Assembly: GCA_023393455.1 (NCBI GenBank)
Contig: JAEWLJ010000025.1
Span: 1-28,996, forward strand
Length of the DNA: 28,996 bases
Reading direction: 5' to 3'
DNA from: Methanobacteriota archaeon
Lineage (GTDB): Archaea > Halobacteriota > Methanomicrobia > Methanomicrobiales > Methanoculleaceae
A program made the position numbers and the translations under genes. Below, one piece after another: positions 7,398-15,366 of the stretch. The notes beneath the pieces were generated by a model. That model was not told the origin of the DNA. It did not search any database and saw only the letters and a program-made list of their open reading frames with translations. Every line of letters begins with the position of its first letter. Positions within the stretch are counted from its first letter, which is position 1.

Positions 7398-8372
7398 CTA
7401 CGAAATGTCCACCATTGACATCAGTTCGTCAGCGTCAAGCCAGGTTGAATTACTCTCACTCGAGTACCGGAACCCCTCGGGCAGTGACTTTCCCTCATGG
7501 CCGTTGTTCTTCTGCCAGAATCTTAACTCCGGCTCTATGATGAAGTAATCCCCCATATCTTTCGAGTGCCGGGCTTCATCTTCGGTGAGGAGGACCTCGT
7601 GGAGTTTCTCGCCCGGGCGAATGCCTATAACCTCGACTTCACAGTCAGGTGCCATTACCTTCGCGAGATCGGTTATTCTCATACTGGGGATCTTGGGAAC
7701 AAAGACCTCTCCGCCCCTCATCGTCTCGATGCAATGAGCGACGAATCGGGAGCCCTGTTCAAGTGTCAGCCAGAAGCGTGTCATGCGCTCGTCCGTGACT
7801 GTCACGCGCCCCTGCTTTCTCTGCTCTAAAAAGAGCGGTATGATGCTTCCCCTGCTTCCAACCACGTTCCCGTAGCGGGTGCAGGCAAATCGTGTGTTTC
7901 TTCCACCGGCATAGGTATTTCCCTGTACAAAGAGTTTCTCTGCAACCATTTTGGTTGCACCATAGAGATTGACCGGGTGCACCGCTTTGTCGGTGCTCAA
8001 CGCCATGACTTTTTCGACACCGTTGTCGATGGAAGCATTGATGACATTTGATGCCCCGTCGATGTTCGTCTTTACGGCCTCGATGGGGTTGTATTCTGCC
8101 GCAGGCACCTGCTTGAGCGCAGCAGCATGGACGACGATATCGACATCGTTCATTGCGCGGTAAAGGCGGTCCTTGTCCCTGACATCACCGATAAAGAAAC
8201 GGAGACGCTCATCCTGAATTTTCTGTTGCATCTCCCACTGGAGCAGTTCTCCCCGCGAGTAGATGCGGACGCTGTCCGGATTCCACTCCTTCAGTAGGAG
8301 CGATGTAAACATTTTCCCAAAAGAGCCCGTACCACCTGTAATAAGAACTGTTTTCCCGTCAAAATACGACAT
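7398..8372 (-). CDS. pseB: UDP-N-acetylglucosamine 4,6-dehydratase (inverting)
   Basis: PseB commits UDP-GlcNAc to the pathway, removing water and inverting C5. The 324 residues form an extended SDR fold: TGGTGSFG (12-19) is the NAD(P)-binding loop, DVRDKDRL follows, and STDKAVHPVNLYGATK carries the catalytic region with the YxxxK pair. AALKQVPAAEYNP is characteristic of the PseB/FlaA1 group rather than of retaining dehydratases. It is the first gene of the operon, with a GAGGA ribosome site 6 bases before the ATG and a TATA-like box further upstream, so it probably sets expression of all eight genes. Confidence 0.94.
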   Translation of the reverse strand: MSYFDGKTVLITGGTGSFGKMFTSLLLKEWNPDSVRIYSRGELLQWEMQQKIQDERLRFFIGDVRDKDRLYRAMNDVDIVVHAAALKQVPAAEYNPIEAVKTNIDGASNVINASIDNGVEKVMALSTDKAVHPVNLYGATKMVAEKLFVQGNTYAGGRNTRFACTRYGNVVGSRGSIIPLFLEQRKQGRVTVTDERMTRFWLTLEQGSRFVAHCIETMRGGEVFVPKIPSMRITDLAKVMAPDCEVEVIGIRPGEKLHEVLLTEDEARHSKDMGDYFIIEPELRFWQKNNGHEGKSLPEGFRYSSESNSTWLDADELMSMVDIS

Positions 8373-8378
8373 GATGCA

Positions 8379-8422
8379 TCCTCGATTAGATTATATTCGG
8401 TCAAATAGATACGTAGTATATC
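8379..8422 (-). promoter_or_regulatory. Probable pse operon promoter and ribosome site
   Basis: The minus strand has GAGGA at 8379-8383, 6 bases before the pseB ATG. A TATA-like element, GATATACT, lies at 8415-8422 within an AT-rich stretch. An archaeal start about 25 bases downstream of it would give a leader of some 20 bases that includes the ribosome site. The TATA call is by eye. Confidence 0.45.
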
Positions 8423-8609
8423 ATAACGGAATACGTAATAACCTTTTGATTTTTCTTGACTTCTAATGGTTACGATTCATCCATATCTGAAGAATTTGCC
8501 GTGATTTTTCGCTACAAAAACTTTGGTGAACCTTTGATCTAACCTCAACTACACCCAGATTCTCAGATGGCTCTAAAAGAATTCACGCGACGGTCATAAT
8601 TCATCAAGT

Positions 8610-8615
8610 AAAAAA
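8610..8615 (-). terminator. Possible T-tract terminator after the flippase gene
   Basis: Read on the minus strand, six Ts occur about 22 bases after the flippase stop, behind a GC-rich run. Archaeal transcription often ends at such T-runs. It would separate the flippase transcript from the pse operon, which starts about 240 bases further on. Confidence 0.35.
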
Positions 8616-8636
8616 CCTGGAGGCCACGGGGAGTGA

Positions 8637-10091
8637 TCAGACCCGGAGCAAACCTCTGAAAAAGCGGATCTCTTCCTTTTTGAACCCCCGCAATATGAAT
8701 AAGCCTGCCCCATAAATCAGCGCAGAAATACCCACTAGCAAAATGATGCCCACCAGGTCTCCAGATATCTGAGACCCTCCGATAACAACAACCACACCCA
8801 TGATCGTCGCTGCGACGAGACATTTCAGTATGAAAGAGGCATTGATATCAAATACGAGATATTTAGATGAATAATACATCGATACGACAAAGGCCAGGGC
8901 AAATGCAACCAGGGTTGTAGCCGCCGCCCCGAGAATTCCAATTCTTGGAACGAATATGATATTCAGCCCAAGGTTCAGGGTTGCTGCCACAATCCATATT
9001 GTCCCGGTGATACCGGTCTTCTTTTCCAGCACCAGAATCTGCGCGATGATCGCATACAATCCAAACAGTAACCCACTCAACGCCATGAAGGGAGTTATCA
9101 GGTAGCCCTGTTCTGCAATCTCCGGCGTCGAGAGGATCGTCAACAGCGGCCTGGAGAGCAGAGACAGTCCCACGGCCGAGGGTATCGCCAGCGCAAGGAA
9201 GTACTTCATGGAATACGACAGGACGGTTTTGACGTCTTTGAGGTTACCGTCATCATAATGCTTCGAAAGCACCGCCGGGAGCATAAACGAAAGCGGCGCG
9301 ATGAACATATTGATAATATGCCCGAGGCTGTACCCTGGAGAATAGTATCCCACGTATGCAGTCCCGAGGAGCAGAGCAATCACGTACCTGTCACTTGAGT
9401 TCACTACCCAACTGGAAATGTTCCCCGGCACCGTGGGGAGGCCGAAGGAGAGGTACTCCCGCAGATTCCTGAATCCCGGGATGGCAACCCCGATCTCGGA
9501 GACGATGAGAATGCCCATCACGAGGAACAGCACCAGATTGGTGACGAGCAACCCGACCGCCGCGCCGAAGATCCCGTAGCCGGCAAGGACAAGTGCCGCG
9601 ACCGAGATCAGCTGCAGGCAGGTCTTGAGGAAGAGGAGCGAAGAGTATCGCTTGATCTGCTGAAACGTCCTGAAATAGTTGTACTGGAGAAGGTTCATGC
9701 ACTCCAGAAAGACGACCAGGGCGAGAATCCGGGTGACCGTTGTCCGACCGTCGAAGAGTGCAACGGCTATGGGCTCGGCCAGGAGGAACAGAGCGATCGA
9801 TGCAAGGCCCGCGCTCAGGATCGTGATGCCCGCGATCGAGTAGTAGCCCTCCTGGATCTCCTCCCGCGATTTAGCCGCCGCGAGGAACCTGACCATTGTA
9901 TAGGGGAGGCCGAGCATCACTATCCCGGGGAAGAGGCCGATGGTCACGGTAAGCTGGACGTACGTCCCGTACTCTTCGATGGGGAGGGTCTTCGTGAGGA
10001 TCGGGAGGAGGATGAGCCCGCTCAGACTGATGAGGAGGTTGGTTATGCCGATAAGGCCTATGCGCCGGGCGAATTGGTGGTATTCCTGCAA
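8637..10091 (-). CDS. Wzx-type polysaccharide flippase
   Basis: The 484 residues form an integral membrane protein with about 12 to 14 hydrophobic segments spread over its whole length. The opening, with LIGITNLLISLSGLILLPILTK and then YGTYVQL, is typical of the polysaccharide transporter/RfbX (MVF/MOP) superfamily. Such proteins move lipid-linked oligosaccharides across the cytoplasmic membrane. The position between glycosyltransferase genes and the pse operon suggests it flips the Pse-containing glycan. The predicted start at 10091 is a TTG without a Shine-Dalgarno, 26 bases from a TATA-like box, so the transcript may be leaderless. Confidence 0.9.
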   Translation of the reverse strand: MQEYHQFARRIGLIGITNLLISLSGLILLPILTKTLPIEEYGTYVQLTVTIGLFPGIVMLGLPYTMVRFLAAAKSREEIQEGYYSIAGITILSAGLASIALFLLAEPIAVALFDGRTTVTRILALVVFLECMNLLQYNYFRTFQQIKRYSSLLFLKTCLQLISVAALVLAGYGIFGAAVGLLVTNLVLFLVMGILIVSEIGVAIPGFRNLREYLSFGLPTVPGNISSWVVNSSDRYVIALLLGTAYVGYYSPGYSLGHIINMFIAPLSFMLPAVLSKHYDDGNLKDVKTVLSYSMKYFLALAIPSAVGLSLLSRPLLTILSTPEIAEQGYLITPFMALSGLLFGLYAIIAQILVLEKKTGITGTIWIVAATLNLGLNIIFVPRIGILGAAATTLVAFALAFVVSMYYSSKYLVFDINASFILKCLVAATIMGVVVVIGGSQISGDLVGIILLVGISALIYGAGLFILRGFKKEEIRFFRGLLRV

Positions 10092-10113
10092 CAGTATGTA
10101 TTGAGAGATATGA

Positions 10114-10121
10114 TTATTTAA
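10114..10121 (-). promoter_or_regulatory. TATA-like box for the flippase gene
   Basis: The minus strand reads TTAAATAA here, centred about 26 bases before the TTG start at 10091. That spacing fits an archaeal promoter with a leaderless or very short-leader transcript. It is visual evidence only. Confidence 0.45.
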
Positions 10122-10270
10122 CGATGTCTGGAAAGAGGTCTGAACGATTAAATTGTAGAAGATTGGGTTGCTTCACAGGGATGTTGACGCTCCCAAAACG
10201 AAATCGTGAAAGCCGAAAACGAGATCCCGGGGGGGCAGGATGATCTAATAAATTAGAGGTTTTAAGATGT

Positions 10271-11656
10271 TTAGAGAGAAAGACTCTTTAAAAATGATGC
10301 AATATTCGTCTCCCAGTCCGGCTCCCAGAAGTATGATGGTTGTGCTGACGGATAACCCGCTTCACCATCGAGGATAGCGTCACGGAGTTCTTCACAACTC
10401 GAAAACTTATACCCGAGTGAGTCCGGGATCATATCGTTATTAAGAACAAATATCCTTTTTCCACCGAACGCGATAGATTCAAAGAGCGTTGTGGAATTGT
10501 AGCCCACGATTATCTCGCTTGACGCAATGAGTTCATAGATATTGTCGTAGGTTCTAATCTGAACGTTGTGATATTTCTTGAGGTCCTCGTAGCGATGGGT
10601 GAACGGCACTTCCCCTGGGTGCAACTTGAAGATAATAGTGTGCTTCGGAAGTGCTTGTGAGAGATATTTTGCGATCTTGACCATTGTGGGGGTTACAGTA
10701 CCTTGCGATACTACGAGAATTAAGTTCGACCGTGAAGATAATTTTTTCTGTAAATCATCCACCGATCTATTAAGCGTAGGATTCCCGACCGTCACTACAG
10801 TGCTCGGGGTCTGGATCTGTTCACCCCAATATCTGCCAAACGTCAGGTAGTAGTCTGGAAGGTAATCCTTCATGGCCCGGTCTGCATTTCCAGAAGGGTA
10901 GTTGTATGCATAATGCTCTAAACCCACGTAGCCGTGTTGTACCTCGACCGTCTTGACGCCGTACTCTTTAAACCGGCGCGTAATTTCTCCCTTGAGTCCA
11001 AGATATGAAGCGCAGTGGATAAATACAACATTCCCATCCATTCGTGATACAATATCATCGACATAATCTAGATAACATTTGACTTTAGGTAGTTGTGTGC
11101 GCAAAATGTTCGTTATTTTTTCAGGACTAGGAAATGAGTACTGCTCCTGCATCTCGTTACAAACATTTGAGATGGCGGCATCATGTTCAGAAACCCCTCT
11201 CCCATATGATTTTATTTTAGCAATAGCGGCAACATAATCTTCCAGAAAGGTATTTTTTTCGTACTCTGTGGGCCTGAAAACCTGGAATCGGAAGCTTTTT
11301 CCAAATATTAGCGGTGAATGGAACAAATTATAGTAAGGAGCATACAACCGGTCATAATATGATTGAGTTTTATTGTTCAGTTTCTGCAATCCTTCCGTGG
11401 TAAAGAAGATACCATCATAACCCCCCTTCTTCGATTTGAAAAAACCATGGGTTTTCACAAGTTCTCTCAGAATTGCGGGTTTCAGTATTTTGAAATGGTT
11501 CTCTCCAGCGTGAGGTTGTAGATATCCATGTTCTCGGTTAATAATTGATGAGAATATTTCTGATCTCAAGAGCGGCCACAAATAATTATCCTCTATATGG
11601 TATTCCCAAAGATTCGACGTTTCCTCAATATCCAACAATCGTCCAAGTGATTTCAT
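10271..11656 (-). CDS. GT-B-like glycosyltransferase, candidate nonulosonate transferase
   Basis: I do not recognise an exact family for these 461 residues. The C-terminal half looks like a GT-B nucleotide-sugar domain. VEVQHGYVG (237-245) resembles the HG motif of CDP-glycerol and capsule transferases. FKLHPGEV (343-350) contains an HP motif. NSTTLFESIAFGGK (387-400) is the usual late donor-site segment. HP plus Ser/Thr motifs are also found in CMP-sialic acid transferases such as GT38 and GT52, so with a CMP-Pse operon next door this is the best local candidate for moving Pse to an acceptor. The N-terminal 200 residues are without recognised motifs. No signal peptide or membrane span is visible. 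The gene looks AT-rich compared with the eastern part of the window. Confidence 0.6.
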   Translation of the reverse strand: MKSLGRLLDIEETSNLWEYHIEDNYLWPLLRSEIFSSIINREHGYLQPHAGENHFKILKPAILRELVKTHGFFKSKKGGYDGIFFTTEGLQKLNNKTQSYYDRLYAPYYNLFHSPLIFGKSFRFQVFRPTEYEKNTFLEDYVAAIAKIKSYGRGVSEHDAAISNVCNEMQEQYSFPSPEKITNILRTQLPKVKCYLDYVDDIVSRMDGNVVFIHCASYLGLKGEITRRFKEYGVKTVEVQHGYVGLEHYAYNYPSGNADRAMKDYLPDYYLTFGRYWGEQIQTPSTVVTVGNPTLNRSVDDLQKKLSSRSNLILVVSQGTVTPTMVKIAKYLSQALPKHTIIFKLHPGEVPFTHRYEDLKKYHNVQIRTYDNIYELIASSEIIVGYNSTTLFESIAFGGKRIFVLNNDMIPDSLGYKFSSCEELRDAILDGEAGYPSAQPSYFWEPDWETNIASFLKSLSL

Positions 11657-12024
11657 TTTCAGTACGTCCTTTATCAGAGTTCACTTGTGAATGATGACAT
11701 TGCTTTTCTACCTCTCTCACCATAAACCCCACACAAACGTATAGCGGGTACCCCTTGCCGCTAACGTATTAAACCGACTGTATACATCTTTAAATTTCAA
11801 CCATCGTGTACCCGAAACGTTTAGCGCACGAGTTCCAGTAATCCAACGCAAGAACTACTCGCTGACGAAGACAAACGGTGAAACCAGGACGAGGTATGAG
11901 TCAGGCCCGGGCGCCCTGAGGAGGGAGAGGAGGGCATCGCCCCCGAAGTACAGGCCGGCACCGTCAGCCCGTTGACCCCCGCCACACAAGGGAGGCAGAG
12001 AGCCGGAAGGGTTGCGACCCCTTG
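11657..12024. other. Intergenic stretch with a leader region and a decayed coding remnant
   Basis: The first 190 or so bases are AT-rich and should hold the promoter of the gene ending at 10271. TTTAAA-type stretches near 11790 are possible but too far upstream to be sure. From about 11855 the composition changes sharply to GC-rich and a minus-strand frame looks like the 3' end of a lost gene (separate entry). The self-complementary GC-rich segment at 11901-11920 (TCAGG/CCTGA arms) lies within that remnant. Confidence 0.5.
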
Positions 12025-12034
12025 TCAGTCTTCA
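11855..12034 (-). pseudogene. Remnant of the 3' end of an unidentified GC-rich gene
   Basis: A minus-strand frame of about 59 codons is open from 12034 to a TAG at 11855-11857. It has no plausible start codon. Most third positions are G or C. The product near the end, GLYFGGDALLSLLRAPG followed by PDSYLVLVSPFVFVSE, looks like a genuine protein C-terminus. It begins inside the last codons of the upstream GT4 gene in another frame, which suggests that recombination placed that gene over the front of an older one. I cannot name the family. Confidence 0.4.
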
Positions 12035-13302
12035 GGAGACTTCACCTCTTTGACAACAAGAGGCAACACACCGGCTTTCTGGACACCCCCACTCCCGTTC
12101 TCCCCGACCAGCGTCTCCAGGAACCCCTTGAGTCTCCTCATCTTCACCGACCAGTCGAGATGCTCCTCGGCGTAGCGGCGCATCGTTTGCGGGTGGTCGG
12201 GGTCGGCGCAGACCTCCTGCGCGAACGCCAGGACCTGATCGATGTTGATGGGGCTTTCGTCGGCGGGGAGGTGGAGGATATAGGGGAAATCTGCGGGGAA
12301 GTCTGGATCAGCGGTCCCGTAAATAAAGGGTATCCCTCGTGCACAGTACTCCCTGGCTTTGAGAATCGATGCTTCCTTCAGACCGATTCTATGTATCCCA
12401 AGGCTCCCCACCGCGACATGGCATTGGTCAAAGAGTGCGTCGAGGGGTTTGCCGGTCGTGAAGCCGTGGAAGACCACCCGGTCACTGAACCCGAGTTCCT
12501 CGGTCAGTTGCTGGAGATGGGGGAGTTCTGCTCCATCCCCGGCGATGTGGAGGATGACTTTTGGTGTTCCGTTATAGGTGGCAAGGCCCTGGAACAGCCG
12601 GTCCAGTCCATGCCAGCGGCTGACGTTGGCGACGCAGAGGAGGTGGAGGTCATCCCCGGTGTACGCGGGGGGCTGTCGAGGAGGAACCGAGGCAACATCG
12701 AAGCCATTCCCTATGGTGATATGAGGTTTTTCGGGATCACCGGAGCGGGACACCTCATACTGTGTAATCTCGTCGGTGACACCGACGATTGCATCTACGT
12801 TTTTTCGTAGAGCATTGCCGAAAAGACGATCACACAATAAATATCCGTATTTACCAATCAATCTTCTCTCAAGCGGCTCTATCGTCTGATATTCGATAAC
12901 AATCTTACACGTTCTTGGTTTTCGCAGCATCCACGAGAAAAATATTGATGGATAAGGGATTCTCAGGTAGAGGATATCCTTCTCCTCCAGTGATGCGATA
13001 ATGTTCAACAAGGCAGTGCTGATCAGATATTCCCGCCTGATTTTACTGATTATATTGGGGCACTGTTCGGAGATTTGCATCTGGACTATCCGATTCGAGG
13101 CTATTCCTTGATTCCCCTGGCCGGAGGGGGGCGGCCCCTCAGGGTCTCCAGGATCTAGTATGGATTGGTTACTGTTTCCATTCGTGCTGTATATAACAGC
13201 ATCCAGACCACAATCAGACAGATGCTTCACCTGAGAGTTGATTTTTCTAGCGACGCCAGAATTCGGGTTCCCTGTAGCTCTGTAAAAATATATAAGCTTC
13301 AT
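12025..13302 (-). CDS. GT4-family glycosyltransferase
   Basis: The 425 residues resemble retaining GT-B glycosyltransferases of family 4. The N-terminal acceptor domain opens with LIYFYRATGNPNSGVARKI. The donor domain has LLCVANVSRWHGLDRLFQGL, followed by HIAGDGAE and VVFHGFT. The segment that normally carries EX7E is divergent here: KEASILKAREYCARGIPFIYG. It should transfer a sugar from a nucleotide donor to a lipid-linked glycan at the cytoplasmic face of the membrane. The start at 13302 has GAGGAC about ten bases upstream. The sugar cannot be predicted. Confidence 0.82.
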   Translation of the reverse strand: MKLIYFYRATGNPNSGVARKINSQVKHLSDCGLDAVIYSTNGNSNQSILDPGDPEGPPPSGQGNQGIASNRIVQMQISEQCPNIISKIRREYLISTALLNIIASLEEKDILYLRIPYPSIFFSWMLRKPRTCKIVIEYQTIEPLERRLIGKYGYLLCDRLFGNALRKNVDAIVGVTDEITQYEVSRSGDPEKPHITIGNGFDVASVPPRQPPAYTGDDLHLLCVANVSRWHGLDRLFQGLATYNGTPKVILHIAGDGAELPHLQQLTEELGFSDRVVFHGFTTGKPLDALFDQCHVAVGSLGIHRIGLKEASILKAREYCARGIPFIYGTADPDFPADFPYILHLPADESPINIDQVLAFAQEVCADPDHPQTMRRYAEEHLDWSVKMRRLKGFLETLVGENGSGGVQKAGVLPLVVKEVKSPED

Positions 13303-13451
13303 ATTGATCTGTCCTCAATACTTCTCTATTTTGCACGCAATAACGCTAGTCACCGCCCAGACAAATGGGGCAAACTGCTCGACCCTTGCAGAAATTTCAA
13401 CGCCACAGTTTTTGAATAGATATCTCATAGGGAGTCCTGCGAGGTGTGCCC

Positions 13452-15080
13452 TTAAACGATCCAGACACTCGCCATATGGTTATCATAGGCTTTATGGCCA
13501 AGATCCTCATCACCAAGTATCCTGTTATTTGCTACATGTGCTCTGACATCGCCCTCGGTCTTCAAAGGAGGAGTATTCACCTGCCGGAATATGCTGCTCG
13601 AACTGATTTTTAACGAACTCAACGAAGGTGCCTGTACTTCAATGTCGTCTTTATCAATCCAGCCATTGATTAAACCGTGCATGTCCTTATAACCGCGGCT
13701 GAATTCAGGCACCCCAGTAGACGCATAGATACGGCCTGCCAACCTTCCGTCATTAGAAGTGAATGCCGTTTCGCCGATGTTTTCCAGATAATTGCCGACG
13801 GGAGGGACATCATCGGTCATCCAAACTTTATTTTCACCTTCCAGTGGGGCATGCAGGTGCCGCTGCACCATGTACCCAGAGAAGCAGATGGAAACCAGCA
13901 GACCTATGACAAGTACTACGGGCAGTACCTTAGTGAAATTAGTTCTGATACCATAAGAACCAAATTTTGAACCCGCATTCTGCATTGAAACGCTACAGGA
14001 TTGGATCAACCGTGACAGCGCGAGGGAAATAAGAAGAGCTACGAAAGGAAGCAGGATCAAGGGAACGTAATGACCCAACGCAGATATTGCGAGGAACAGG
14101 ATGATGGTTGTGACAATCAAAACCTCGCTAAAACTCTTTTCAGATTTTTTGACGAATATAAAGAAACCGATCACACCAGCAGGCAGCAGGATACCTATCT
14201 GTCCGATGTAATTTGTTGTCATATTCAACAACAACTTAAAAGTGTTAGTACCCGTAGCAAAAGCTCCAGTCTGATAGTTATACCAGATATTTCCATAAAA
14301 CGAAATGCCTGAGAACTGAAGTAAAAAGGCACCAACACAGAGAAGTCCGATTATTACAGGGAACCCATTTTTAGGTATGCGCTCGAGGAGAGGCATTAAT
14401 GCCTGTTTATCTTTTAAATGCCAGATGATCATTGTGATGATAAGTGCAACAATAACCAGAGCGAGCAGGTATGATGTCCGGTGTACGGCAAGTAATGTGA
14501 CAAAAATGAATATTGAGAGAAAAAGTATTCTTTTATGAACCGTGTAATTTTTACTAAACGAGAATATACCCCATAGGAGCAAGGGCAGAAACGCCAGAAA
14601 TAGGCCGCGAGCGGTGGCAGTCCATCGGGTATATTCTACAAATATCGGTGCGGTCGAAAAGGCAAACGCTGTAAGGAATGCAAACAGATGGTTTTTGCTG
14701 AACCTCAGGGCCATTATATAAGAGGCGAGCATGCCTAATGCTGCCAGTAGGAAACCACAGATGAGAATAACATATTCTGCATCGATTCCGGTCACCTGTG
14801 AAACGATGGAAAGAACAACCGGATGCCCACTGGGGTAAGACACAGCATAGATGCCGAAAAAGGACAACGGATTGAGTATCCATGTTATACAACCGCTATC
14901 ATTGATCGAGTTCGCCAGCGACCAGACAAAAATAGAATCGGTCACATCCGGTCCGTGGGGAGTCGTAGGGATCCTGATGACAATATTCAATATAAAAAGC
15001 AGTAACAAAAGCCAATATTCTTTTTTTACCTCAAATTTGCGAAACATAGTCCCTTTCAACTCAACCAAATGTTTAGTCAT
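13452..15080 (-). CDS. Polytopic GT-C-like membrane glycosyltransferase, family not identified
   Basis: The protein has roughly 11 to 13 membrane segments followed by a soluble C-terminal part of about 130 residues. The first outer loop contains GPDVTDSIFVWSLANSI, and the second SYPSGHPVVLSIV. An acidic pair in the first loop and a YP motif in the next match GT-C transferases of the PMT/ArnT type, which use lipid-phosphate sugars outside the membrane. The ATG at 15080 is my choice; a GTG at 15170 would add 30 polar residues without a ribosome site, and an ATG at 15047 is also possible. The gene looks AT-rich, and the C-terminal portion has no recognised domain. Confidence 0.65.
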   Translation of the reverse strand: MTKHLVELKGTMFRKFEVKKEYWLLLLLFILNIVIRIPTTPHGPDVTDSIFVWSLANSINDSGCITWILNPLSFFGIYAVSYPSGHPVVLSIVSQVTGIDAEYVILICGFLLAALGMLASYIMALRFSKNHLFAFLTAFAFSTAPIFVEYTRWTATARGLFLAFLPLLLWGIFSFSKNYTVHKRILFLSIFIFVTLLAVHRTSYLLALVIVALIITMIIWHLKDKQALMPLLERIPKNGFPVIIGLLCVGAFLLQFSGISFYGNIWYNYQTGAFATGTNTFKLLLNMTTNYIGQIGILLPAGVIGFFIFVKKSEKSFSEVLIVTTIILFLAISALGHYVPLILLPFVALLISLALSRLIQSCSVSMQNAGSKFGSYGIRTNFTKVLPVVLVIGLLVSICFSGYMVQRHLHAPLEGENKVWMTDDVPPVGNYLENIGETAFTSNDGRLAGRIYASTGVPEFSRGYKDMHGLINGWIDKDDIEVQAPSLSSLKISSSSIFRQVNTPPLKTEGDVRAHVANNRILGDEDLGHKAYDNHMASVWIV

Positions 15081-15197
15081 ATGTCCCTTGAATTGGAATG
15101 GAGAATGCCATAGATTGTCAGTGATTCTGTAGTCCAGAAACAACTTGGTGTGTCCGTAGATGAATATCACTTGTATTTATGCTGTATTTTGTATTAA

Positions 15198-15207
15198 GTA
15201 TTTTTAA
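15198..15207 (-). promoter_or_regulatory. TATA-like box upstream of the GT-C-like gene
   Basis: The minus strand reads TTAAAAATAC here. Initiation about 25 bases downstream would fall near 15177, giving either a leader of about 95 bases to the ATG at 15080 or a nearly leaderless GTG at 15170. The surrounding 196-base gap shows nothing else. Confidence 0.35.
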
Positions 15208-15366
15208 TCGTCCTTTTGACCATCTAAGCAATCTCTTAAGGTGTGAGTAAGCGCATCCAGAGTAATCCCTGGATTTAAGATTTGGCGACGATTATCAGGA
15301 ACTGGGATGAGAAAACCTGAGAAGAGAGATCGTTATGCAAGGAAAATAGAGGGAAGCAATCTCTGC

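Noticed and set aside
11901..11920. GC-rich self-complementary segment, possible terminator hairpin
   Set aside because: It lies within a coding-like remnant, has no T-run after it on either strand, and the stem is imperfect.
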